Below, in pieces: positions 1-10,007 of a stretch of DNA of 64,000 nucleotides; the stretch's first letter is position 1; each line of letters begins with the position of its first letter. The position numbers were made by a program, and so were the translations under genes. The stretch comes from Ceratorhiza oryzae-sativae (taxonomy: Eukaryota > Basidiomycota > Agaricomycetes > Cantharellales > Ceratobasidiaceae), in contig JARWMV010000245.1 of assembly GCA_030998015.1 (NCBI GenBank), positions 496,001 through 560,000 of the forward strand. Direction: 5' to 3'. The notes beneath the pieces are model-generated. The model did no database searches, was not told the origin of the DNA, and saw nothing but the letters and a program-made list of their open reading frames with translations.

Positions 1-2409
1 TGCACGCACCTCGCAGTGGATCCGTCATGAGCGACCTCGCAACTGTGCCCATTCCTAGGGTTCTGTTGAATGGAATAGCTAACGATTATGCATCATTAAT
101 TAATGGGGATGCCAACTTGGAAAGTCACTTCTGCTGACTGGAACAGCAGATATTCCAGTCCAATGACGGGGGTTGCGAAATCCCCATGAATTTACCGTTG
201 TCAAAATATACTCTGTGTGAATCTTTGGGTCTGTTCTGGAAGGCCCAACGAAGGGGTACTTCTATCCAATTATTATGGCCTTCGACCAACGTTGTGAAGC
301 CCGCTCGCCTGGTCTGAATCTCGGCTCCAGCGAGGTGTTGGGGTGTCTGGTTGAGGACTGGCCTGTATTCGGGGCTTTCGATTCGACTGCAATGAACCAT
401 AAATCACTACTATACCCAAAATCAAGTGCGTGCCCCCAAAAGGGGTTGTTCTAGGAGTGGATTTCACGAGACTCAATTGGCCGAATTGCCTCGCGAGTTT
501 AGATGGAGCTACGTGGAGAAGTTATCTCAGTTGAGAGATCCACAAACTGAGTGTTCAATCAAGGAGATGGATACGAGGCTGTAAGATTGTGCGAGTCTTT
601 TTGGCTAGCGAGGGTCATTGTGCACTAAAATGGTTCAGCAAAATGAGCCGTTACGAGCTGTAAGAACCGCAAACCTTCAATATATCGCAGGATGACTTCC
701 CGAACAAATCCATATCACAAGATTCTAGCGACACTCACGTGGTAGAAGCCACCCCAAGCCACCCAGTTTCTCGCGTTCAAGCCTTGGGCTAGAGACACAA
801 CCCTTGCAGAAGCCTCTCGAGTTTGGTCTGCTGACAAGGCTACGGTGAGAGTATGCGGTGTCCCACAGGCTATTCGAGGCTGTTCTCGTTCGCACCGCAG
901 GCTATGAAGTGGCATTCCACTATGGACAGTTACCTTGATGGGCCAAGACGGTTTGGGATACGTCGATTCACTTGCTTTACTCGGACTCCGCTGAACCCCT
1001 GTTTGTCTACCGGAGCGCCCCGCCAGCCTCCGCAACAATATTCATTCCCCGCTGGGACAAGCGTCTGATCCCCCGCAATAGTGTCCTTGCGCACTGCCTT
1101 CTCCTCGAGGTTGGGGGTGCTCAAGATCCGTCGGTGACAGTGCCATCGATCATCCCCACGTTTGACCGACTTCTATCAGCTCTTCGTGAAACGCCCCCGA
1201 AAGAGGATGAATTTGTTCAATTTAGTCTATGATCACATGAAGCACTAGCAGGCGGCAGCCTCAAACATCAGCCTCCCGGGCGCCCGAATGACTTCCGCCC
1301 AATGCAATGTGGATAGCCTAGTTGCCGTAAATTCCCCCACGCAAACCACTTGACGTACTGAGTTCCCCCGCAGTTTGTTTTACCCCACACTCGACCCGTG
1401 CCTTGTTAGGACACGTAAATTAGAGTGTTGGCCCGCAAATCGTTGACGCCTTTTCACAAGATCCGTTGGGGGACGGCTGAGTGGGAATTGTGCAACGGGT
1501 GTTTTACGGCAAAAATACGGACGAGCGATGCTTGAAACGCTATTGGTCCATAACCGGTAAAATACGGAGCGAACCATTTCACATTGTAAAAATTGACATT
1601 CCTGATGCGAGTGGGATGTCGATACCCCTTTTTCTCTTTGGCAGTTCTTTCTCCATTCAGAAAGGCAGCGTTCTACCAAAGACTGAGTTGGCGAGGCCTT
1701 CTATTCGCTGTGTGATGGCCGCGCCACGTTTCTGTCGTCGCCTGGGCAGGTGCGACCATCTGATCTAATCTAAATTTTATCTGGGGCCAACTGCAGCATA
1801 CACAGTGTACTCGGGGGGCCTCTGTTGGCACTGGCGTATGATTCTGTGTATCTCAGAGCACCAGCGAGTGCTACCTACCAGTCACATGCGTCGGATCACC
1901 AACAAGTATCAAACTACAATTTATCTAATCGACATCTTCACAAAGGATCGAGGCGTCAGGCACCAAAGACCGCTCGCTCGCGCTGTTCGCGAGGCCTTAT
2001 CGTCCAGTGCGAGCTCAACCGAGCATGCCCGAAAAGAAGCGGACTGGATGTGGTATGGATCAGCGACGCATATATCCTGCCGACCGCGAATGGAAGCAAG
2101 GGTTGCGGCGCGAGGGCGAGTTCGGACGATGCGTGCGTTTTCTGGACGCAAAGCCGGCGATTTTCCTGGAGCTGCGAGCGAGACAAGGCCCCAACCGGGC
2201 GTGGGCTGTCGGCCGATGCGGCAGCGAGCGGGCGAGTGGAGATCGCGGCAGTGGAGATGCGGTGCCAGGCGTCCGATGCTGCTTATCGTTCTGGCCGCAC
2301 CCTAGCCGCCGACAGGGTCCGCGCCGCCTCTCCCCACCCATAAAGCCCCCCGCGATCGTACCCTCGGCCGCCATCTTCTCCTCCCCCCTCCATCGCATCC
2401 AGACACACC
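1..2409. other. Left-edge intergenic region, no gene recognised
   Basis: I see no convincing gene here. Short open frames exist on both strands, but none shows a family motif or a coherent exon chain. The GC-rich stretch at 1.98-2.40 kb is open in several frames at once, which reflects composition and not coding. The last ~35 bases before the glutamine synthetase start are pyrimidine-rich (CT tract around 2370-2397), as is common before highly expressed fungal genes. AGATAA-type GATA sites (as TTATCT) occur at 1777-1782 and 1921-1926. Confidence 0.5.
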
Positions 2410-3692
2410 ATGGCCGGCCTCTACAAGCCCGACTTGCTCGCCCCCTACCTCAAGCTCGACCAGGGCTCGAGCATCCAGGCCGAGTGTGAGCTGCTTCAGC
2501 TGCGATCCTCTCGCGTCGACTAACCTGTCTCTTCAGACATCTGGGTGGACGGCGATGGCGGCCTCCGCTCCAAGACCATGGTGCGTGTCTGCCTGCTCAT
2601 TCCCGTGCCGTTCAGCGCGTTGACTGCTCGTACAGACCGTGACGAAGGAGATCAAGGGCATCGAGGACCTCCGCATCTGGGACTTTGACGGCTCGTCCAC
2701 GAACCAGGCCCCAGGCCACGATTCCGACGTCCACCTCCGCCCCGCGGCCATCTTCAAAGATCCGTTCCGCGGCGGCAAGAACATCCTCGTTCTCGCCGAG
2801 ACCTACAACAATGACGGCACGCCCAACCGCACCAACTTCAGGCATCACGCCAAGAAGATCATGGACCTCGCCAAGGACTTTGAGCCGTGGTTCGGTCTCG
2901 AGCAGGAGTACACGCTCTTTGATGCCGATGGCACTCCCTACGGCTGGCCCAAGGGCGGTTTCCCCGGTCCCCAGGGCCCATACTACTGCGGTGTTGGTGC
3001 GTATTGTCATTTAGAGTTGAGACAAGCTTTTTTCATATTGATCGACTTGATTAGGAACTGGCAAGGTCTTTGCCCGTGACTTGATCGAGGCGCACTACCG
3101 CGCCTGCTTGTACGCCGGCATCAAGATCTCTGGTATCAACGCCGAGGTCATGCCCTCCCAGTGGGAGTTCCAGGTCGGCCCGTGCGAGGGTATCGAGATG
3201 GGCGACCATCTCTGGATGGCCCGTTTCCTCCTCATCCGCATCGCTGAAGAGTGGGGCATCAAGGTCTCGTTCCACCCCAAGCCTCTCAAGGGCGACTGGA
3301 ACGGCGCTGGCTGCCACTCGAACTACTCGACCAAGGAGATGCGCGAAAAGGGCGGCATCAAGGCCATCGAGGCTGCGATCGAGAAGCTCTCCAAGCGCCA
3401 CGAGGACCATATCGCCGTCTATGGCGAGGACAACGACCTGAGGTTGACTGGCCGTCACGAGACGGGCCACATTTCGTCGTTTAGCTCGGGTGTCGCCAAC
3501 CGTGGTGCCTCGATTCGTATCCCGAGGCACGTCGCTGCCCAGGGCTTTGGATATCTCGAGGATCGCCGCCCAGCTTCCAACATTGGTGAGTACCCAGATA
3601 CCGTTTGATCAAAGATATTGTCGTTGATTGAGATCTGTGCAGACCCGTATCGCGTCACCGGCATCATTGTCGAGACCACCTGCCTCCAGTAG
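2410..3692 (+). CDS. GLN1: Glutamine synthetase (type II, eukaryotic)
   Basis: Makes glutamine from glutamate, ammonia and ATP in the cytosol, the central step of ammonium assimilation. Five exons (2410-2485, 2537-2580, 2636-2996, 3055-3585, 3643-3692) join in frame to 353 aa, the usual length for fungal enzymes. The N-terminal beta-grasp part contains [13 protein letters not shown] and [13 protein letters not shown]. The catalytic domain shows [25 protein letters not shown], the ATP-site segment [15 protein letters not shown] and [13 protein letters not shown]. The start is the first ATG, directly after a CT-rich leader, and gives the canonical N-terminus [10 protein letters not shown]. All introns are short GT-AG. 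The frame is intact. GATA-type sites upstream would fit nitrogen control, but that is inference. Confidence 0.97.
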
Positions 3693-3897
3693 ATAATTAA
3701 TTGAAGTACATTGATATATTTTGGTTACTTGGATAGACTGGACAGGTTGTCAATATACATTTTTTTAGTAGTATACTTGCGCGATGAAAGCATGCGGTCA
3801 AGAGTGGACATGGGCAATAACAATACATGAAGACCAGACAAAGATTCCGAAAACACCAGCGATGAAGCATACAAGAACGAATGGGGAAACACAAGAT

Positions 3898-5674
3898 CTA
3901 TAAACCAACCATCAAGGCTTCAAACCGGTGAGCAACGTCCTCCATCGTTGGGCGTTGCTCTGGCATAGGCATACACATATCTCTCAACAAAAAGAGCAAC
4001 TGTTCGGGTACTCTTGTTTTGATCCCAATCGCCTCGTCCGATCCGGGAAAATAGACGGTAGCAGATCCATCCGAATACGGCTCCATGTCGAGGCGGTCGT
4101 TGTTCGGCGAAACGTTCAAGGGCGCAGAGAAGATGTATGAATCGAGTTCTGCAGCCGTGCATTCTCGTCCAAGCACGGCCTCGAACTGGTCCTTTCCGAC
4201 CGTCGTGGACTCTTCCTCGTCCGACATCGAGTTTGACCTTTTCGCCGTCCGACAAACTTGTTCACTCTCGCTGTCGAGCCTCTCCCTCTCTTCGTACATC
4301 CAGTACGCGCCCTTGGACACCCATGGCCTACACGCTCGTGCAGATCCCAGCCTCGCATAAGGCTCTCGCCCGAACAGAGTTGCGCCCAACGTGACGCCCG
4401 CACTAAACACGTCGGCCGGGAACCCAAACTCGCTCGGCGGGGGGCGGAAGAACTCGGGGGCAGAGTACGAGAGTGTGCCAAGGCCGCGGCGTCGGTTGGC
4501 GGGCCGGACGGGAGCGAGGGCAGGTGCAGGGCCGAGCCAAAGTCGGCGAGGCGCACCGAGAGCGGGGCGCTGGAGAGCAGGACGTTGGCGGTCTTGACGT
4601 CGGTGTGGAGGATGCCTTTGGAGTGGCAGTAGGCGAGGGCTTGGGTGAGTTCGGTGGCCAGGCAGGTGTATGTCGTACGGGTGAGGAGGTGGGAGTGTGT
4701 AGTCAAGAGTGATGACAGCGTGAGCGGGTAGTGTTCGAGCACGAGGAGCGTGCGTGGGGGGTGCGGAGCCAGATGACGCTGGCGATGCGAGCCTTGGAGC
4801 GCGTCACGCCGCATGTCGGCCGCCGAGTCTGAGACGGCGCGCGAGTGGCCGTACGTCGGTGAGATCCTCTGCGGGGCGGCGCGTTTAGTCGCAACGTCGA
4901 TCGACAGATGAATAGCGTCCCGATTGGGAAGTCCCCCGGGATCGCGCTTACCTCTTTCTCCTCGAGCTCGAGGCCGAGTAACCGGGTGATGTAGTGCTGG
5001 CCGACATGGGTGTCCGAGCGCGAGGCGCGTAGTTGGCGGAGGAACCAGGCTTCGCGGATGCCCAGCGCCTGGGACTCGTCGTCTGGCTCGAGACGTTTGA
5101 CGACGCATACACGCCACCCGTCTTCTGACCCGCGCGAGCGATACGCCGATAGGTATACGACGGAGAACCGACCCTGGCCGAGCCTGAGTTCCGGCCGAGG
5201 CGCGAACCGGAGCTGGATGGGCGGGAGGGGTGTGGACGTGGGCGAGGACGCGGGCAAGGATGCGGCGAGGGACGGGTTGGTGGATGAGCTGCTGAGCGAG
5301 GCGGTGGATATGCTCCGGGTCGAGTAGGGCGACGGCGGCGGGAAGAGGCCAGTGTTGGGCGAGGTGTCGAAGAACTGGGACGTGCGCGCCGAGGAGGATA
5401 GGGGCACAGGGGCGGCCTCCAGCTGGGTCTCCACACGGAGCGTCGGGGCGGCTGGCGGAGGGGGCCCGTCGCCGAGGTTGATCCTTGTGTCTGGTTCGGG
5501 GAAGATGCTGTCGACGCGCGGTGGGGACTTGCGTGGTCGACGCCAGGCGGGGCCGGTTGTGCGCCGCCGGACGAGGTCCGATGGTGGGATGGGGGGCGCG
5601 GGGAGGAGCGACTCGGACGAGTGCCATGACGTCGAGAATATGTCGTTGCGGCTCGCCGCTCGCACGGGCTCCAT
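3898..5674 (-). CDS. Serine/threonine protein kinase, frame broken once
   Basis: A protein-kinase catalytic domain follows a ~190-residue low-complexity Ser/Pro-rich N-terminus that begins MEPVRAASRNDIFST. Exon 1 is 4952-5674. A GT-AG intron (4869-4951) joins in phase 0 to exon 2 (3898-4868). Visible motifs are the glycine loop LGQGRFSVVYLSAY, the lysine in CVVKRLE, a catalytic loop HTDVKTANVLLSS (HTD in place of HRD), ADFGSALHL, then in another frame LGTLSYSAPEFF and DVFSAGVTLGATLF, and the late RPTMEDVAHRF. The switch between DFG and APE (about 4475-4505) needs one extra base and no intron can account for it. Exon 2 is 971 nt, one base short of a multiple of three. I cannot name the kinase subfamily. 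The gene is head to head with COQ10 (~280 bp between starts). Confidence 0.8.
4470..4510 (-). other. Apparent 1-base frameshift in kinase activation loop
   Basis: Upstream of here the kinase frame reads ADFGSALHLPSLP. Downstream the conserved APE motif and subdomain IX lie in the neighbouring frame. The stretch is GC-rich with no GT...AG pair that could be an intron. Either a base was lost in the assembly or the gene is broken. Confidence 0.7.
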
Positions 5675-5957
5675 GGGCAGTCGAGGGTGAGAGCCAGCAG
5701 GAGATGAGGCTGGGATATAAGGGTGGAGGTGTGACCAACGTGTGTGAACGAGAGATGGAGGCTGCCCGAGAGATAAAGTTGCGCTCCCGATCGAGCCATG
5801 CGCCCTAATTCCTCTCTCTCGCGCGGCGCTGCCGGTCCGCAGCTCAGAAGCGACGCACACAAATCGTGCGTGTCGCCCCTGCTGTGACGTACGCACTTGT
5901 TTTAGCCGTCGACGACATGTGGCGGTGCGGCCCCATTTTGACTCCTGCTCAACCACC

Positions 5958-6981
5958 ATGACGCCGCTGCTCAGATCGGCGGCAGCTCGCTCCTGCGCTC
6001 GACTCCCCCGCCGCCGCTCACTCTTCTCATTCCCCAATCTGCCCTCGGCCGGACCTTCCAAAACGACATTTCACACTCGGAAAATTCTACCGTATGTCCC
6101 AGTCTGGCTTGGCTTGGCGAAATCTCACGTCGAATAGCACATCTCTGACAGGTACACCCAGCACCAGCTCTACAACCTAGTCGCCGATGTTGATTCGTAC
6201 CATCGATTTCTGCCGTTTTGCACCGGCTCCAAGGTCTTGACTCCTGCCCCCAAAGGCGGGTTCGATGTTGGGAAACCGTACAAGGTCGAGGCCGAGCTCT
6301 CGGTCGGGTTTATGAGCGTGAGCGAGTCGTATACGAGCATTGTGACCTTTAGGCCGTACGAGTTGGTTCAGGTATGCATCGTCTCAGTTTACCATTTACA
6401 CGCACCTTTGCATAAACGGGGCCTGATGGATGAACTCCGGAGATGGGGATTTCGAAGCCACACACGTTGACCAAAGGTTAATGCGAGTCTCTGATCCTTC
6501 GGGTCTTGGGTGCAGCGAAGTTCCAAGCTAGAGACCCTTTCCACCCGATATTCTATGGATTAGGTGGTGTCAATCATTCAGTACATTCTGGGCATGTGGC
6601 GCGCCAGCAATAAAGGCCGCTCTTGAACCACTATCCCCTATCTCTAATCTTCATATCAACTCGCCAATCTGACTCCACCCCTCGCTTCAGGCCGTCGCAT
6701 CCTCCTCAACCCCGCTCTTCAAATCTCTCGAAACCGTCTGGCGGTTCCAATCTGCCTCGGAATCTTCTCCCCACCCTTCCGCCTCCCCTCTCCCACGTGC
6801 ATCTGACCAAGCGCAGGAGATTGATGCCGGGCCGACTCTGTTGAGCATCGACCTCGAGTATGAGTTCGTGAACCCGCTCCATGCAGCGATTGCTTCTGGT
6901 TCGTTCGGACGGGTGTCGGATATGATGGTGCAGGCGTTTGAGAGACGGTGTGTAGAGGTGTATGGAAAGGGCGAGGCCTAG
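5958..6981 (+). CDS. COQ10: COQ10-type START-domain protein, mitochondrial
   Basis: Coenzyme Q-binding polyketide-cyclase/START-fold protein needed for proper delivery or use of ubiquinone in mitochondria. Exons 5958-6091, 6152-6371 and 6691-6981 join to about 214 aa. The first ~40 residues are rich in Arg, Ser and Ala (MTPLLRSAAARSCARL), like a mitochondrial presequence. Then come the family signatures YNLVADVDSYHRFLPFC, VGFMSVSESYTSIVTF, LFKSLETVWRF and LEYEFVNPLHAAIA. The second intron is long for this window (319 bp). The gene ends at the TAG at 6979. The frame is intact. It is divergent from the kinase gene, so the two share a ~280 bp promoter region. Confidence 0.9.
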
Positions 6982-8189
6982 ATGTGGTATGTGGAGCGAA
7001 AAGTTGGAGTGGGACGTTTCTTCTAAAGATTTTGACGAATCGGTGCATGTTCCTTTTTGAGTAGTGTTGTTGAGCATATGAAGCTGACGGTGCGTGGGGA
7101 TAGCCGGGTTAGTGAGAGCAGGGCACGCGTGTGCTGGGCTTGTTACGTTGGACTTGGTTGCAATATACGCTAGATTTCGTGAGCCTATGGTGCCAGATTT
7201 GATGAGCGTTGAATGGAATCCAGCGTACAACTTCTTGCCGAACCGCATATACGAAGTGCAGAAACGGTGAAACCAGGGGGTGTGGTTCCAACGCTGTTCT
7301 TTTCAATCCGCGAGACAAAAGGCCCCTGGCTAAAGCATTCGAGTAGGGGACCAGGCCGAGGGTAAAGGAGCCGCCGCTTCCATTAACCTCGACGCTATCT
7401 AACGGAGGCTTGACTGGGAGAGCTCAAAATGACAGAGATCGGGCGAAAAAGGAGCTTTCTCAATATAGATGGCGGTTCTTCTTGCGTCGAACACGGTTTC
7501 AATCTACAGAACTCAATCCAAGAGTGACGGAGAGTACGACTGTAGCGGCATGTGCGCCGGCACGGTGTGGTGGAGCTCAGTTATCGGCAGGCATCCTGGG
7601 GCTGCTCGACTATAAGCGAATGCAATGCAAGGTCTATAAATGATAACTGCATTGGGTATCCTGGCCGGTAGGATACAAGTATTGGTTTGGCAAATTGGAC
7701 AGATTCCGCATGTTCAAGATGCAGCGGCGATAGCCCATGGCTAAATACGGTGAGGCGCTGGGTGGCAGCGATCATCAATCGAACACTTGTACTGGTTGCC
7801 GATCCTGGCAGTCTTCCTAATTTTCGCTATGAGAGCGACTTGCCACGAGCGCCTCGGGGACTCGCGAACGGTTTGGTGTCGTTGTTGTTTGTGCATACGA
7901 TATGACGATGAGCAATGTAATGCGCTTCGCGATTCCATGCCTTTGTATTGTACTACGCATTGCAGTCTACTATTATATTACACACGATGAACGACTAGCG
8001 TCTATTAACTGTATAAAGAGCGTAGCCCTTTCCTATGTAATGTATCCATCTGCGAACCCCATCTACATTAATCTAACCGCGCATACATTCATCAGTCGGC
8101 ATTTGCGGGTATAAAGAAAGCGACCGCCAAGCACTGTATCCAGCGCCACTCAAACATCCATCCATCCACACATACCAAACATTTCTATC
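6982..8189. other. Intergenic region, nothing recognised
   Basis: This stretch holds the 3' flank of COQ10 and about 1 kb of AT/GC-mixed sequence with only short open frames. I see no protein motif, RNA gene or clear repeat in it. Confidence 0.4.
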
Positions 8190-8615
8190 ACGCATTTCTC
8201 TATTCTCACCGCCCTATCCGCTGTCATCCTGCTTGCTTCCAACGCCGAGGCCTCACATGTCCTCGCGCTCAAGAACAACTGCGGACGGCGAGTACTCTCT
8301 GCAGCAAAGACGACTTGTGAAATGATCATGTTGCTTTGATCGTTCTTTGAGCCTCAAGTTGAGCAACTGGAGTGGCACGCAGTACAATGGAGCAGCAAGC
8401 AGGCAACCGTTCCCGGTGGTTGGAACGGTCGTATTTGCGATGCGGCAGGTGGATGCGGCAACGGAAACTGCTTTGGAGTGGGTGGATGAAGTCCAAACCC
8501 CCTCCTTGCTCTAAAGCTTCACACTGTCCAGAAATGCTCGATGGCCGAGTTCAAGATGAGCGCTGGGGAGTTGAAATACCATGATATTTCGAATATACAA
8601 GCTTTCACTGTCGTA
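8190..8615 (+). pseudogene. Broken 5' copy of secreted thaumatin-like glycopeptide gene
   Basis: Related to the intact gene at 61240-62039. A signal-peptide-like stretch (SILTALSAVILLASNAEA) is followed by LALKNNCG, a WSGTQYNG segment, VPGGWNGRICDAAGGCG and, after a possible intron, CSMAEFKMSAGELKYHDISN then IQAFTV. These match WSGNPYTG, VPDGWDGRICDKTA and CSMVEFNMNAGGLNYYDISN of the intact copy in order. Defects: ATT stands where the start ATG is expected, the frame shifts between the WSG and VPGGW parts, and the cysteine-rich C-terminal third is absent, with unrelated sequence following the last splice site. It is probably a dead paralogue. A sequencing error could explain one defect but not all of them. 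Confidence 0.75.
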
Positions 8616-10007
8616 CGTCTCGGTTTATGCGTGGTTCAATTGAGGCCTTCTGACACAGACCACAATAGTTCTATAGGGTCAAAAGATTACATCAAGCTGC
8701 GACAATTTGTCTTGTGGAGGGGCAAACTGTCCATGCGATCGAGCAAGTCGATCTACAGTGTATGCGCATACAAAAATCTCTGACACAAATGCCGTTAGGC
8801 GTACGGTATAGGTAACATGGAGGGGGCTTGTTCAGGATCTAGCAGACCTGATCGCAGGTTGGTTCGAATTCGAATTAGCCTTGCAGAGCACTAACGACAC
8901 CACAACACAGCCGTTCGGCTTGCGGTCAACCCAACTATACTATTACCTACTGGCCAGCGCTTGAGTTGACTAAATGCTACCGAGCAACTCCAAAAGTGAC
9001 TTGAATATGCCCATAAATATCCCAACTTGACGCTACCCTGATCATTTATCCCGTCAAACAAATCCTCAATTATTTTGGGCCTCAATCCGACGAGGCAAAT
9101 TGTTCTGAAACATAGAGCTTTTGACCTTCGTAGAGACTTCAAGCCACCTGGTACTGTAAAGGAAAAAAAAAAAAACAAAAAAACAAATCACTCACTTTGC
9201 TAGGTGAAACAGCAACTTTGATGAAATCCAAGCAGGGAATGGGAATCGAAACAGCGTACGGGGCCGTTAGCGCTCCGTCACAGGCGACTCTTTAGAGTCA
9301 CACACACACCATACTCCCCTGGGCGCCTCCCACTCTCGCACTCTGGCGTCCGTCCCTTCCGCTATATACACCCCATCCTTCCCCTCTCCCATATAAAGAG
9401 CATGTGTCCGGACTCATCCTGCTCCGGACCATGTTCATGTCTCTCAGACTCTAACCAAACAACGGAGACCAACTGGCGCTCGTCGGGGATTGCCCCCCAC
9501 GTCCATCCGACGGCGAAATAGGGCTTCTAAATTCTTTTGAGTAGGACATGTTCCTGTGAGTTCTCAACCATTTGACCCGCACATACACTTGATCGACTGC
9601 CCGGACCTCGAGCTCTCAGACAATACATACCATGCGTGTATATCCATTGGCTGCTGGACCTTCTTGGCTTGTTTAACCAAAACCCAGTTCAATTGGACTG
9701 GTTTCGCAAGTAGCCATATAGATAGGCTAGGAAGGTTTGAGGCGGGACAAGCAGATATTACTGCGTTTGTGAATTACCTACTAACTTTGCTTCCTTGTCC
9801 GCACAGGAACCCAAACGTTAGCCTTTGATTGAAGTGAACTTCTAATCGGCAGTCGGCCCACCGTTCTGAGTCATAATTAAAACTCCGCCTTTGTAAGTGT
9901 GAAATATCAAAGCAATGCGTACATACATAACCCGAGTGCATAATTCACATAATCAAGTCGTAAAAACACACACGGCGATTGAAAAGGCAAACTAAATGCG
10001 CAGATAG
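8616..10007. other. Intergenic region with A-rich tract and TATA-like boxes
   Basis: No gene is recognised. An A-rich tract sits at about 9163-9187. A block at 9300-9450 contains TATATA and ATATAAAG followed by a C/T-rich stretch, which looks promoter-like, but no convincing coding sequence follows it. The short open frame at 9556-9828 has no recognisable motif. Confidence 0.35.

Noticed and set aside
1805..2489. Three overlapping plus-strand frames before and into glutamine synthetase
   Set aside because: All three frames are open because the stretch is GC-rich. None has a motif, and one runs into exon 1 of glutamine synthetase out of frame.
4116..5738. Very long minus-strand open frame (about 540 codons) over the kinase gene
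   Set aside because: Only its middle part (catalytic loop to DFG) is real kinase sequence. Its N-terminal part overlaps exon 1 in the wrong frame, and its C-terminal part runs past the frameshift into meaningless sequence.
8855..8885. tRNA-like T-loop motif GGTTCGAATTCGAATT
   Set aside because: No acceptor-stem pairing or D-arm/A-box at the right distance; looks like a chance palindrome.
9160..9190. A-rich tract as a retroposon tail
   Set aside because: No reverse-transcriptase sequence or element body beside it, and no target-site duplication visible.
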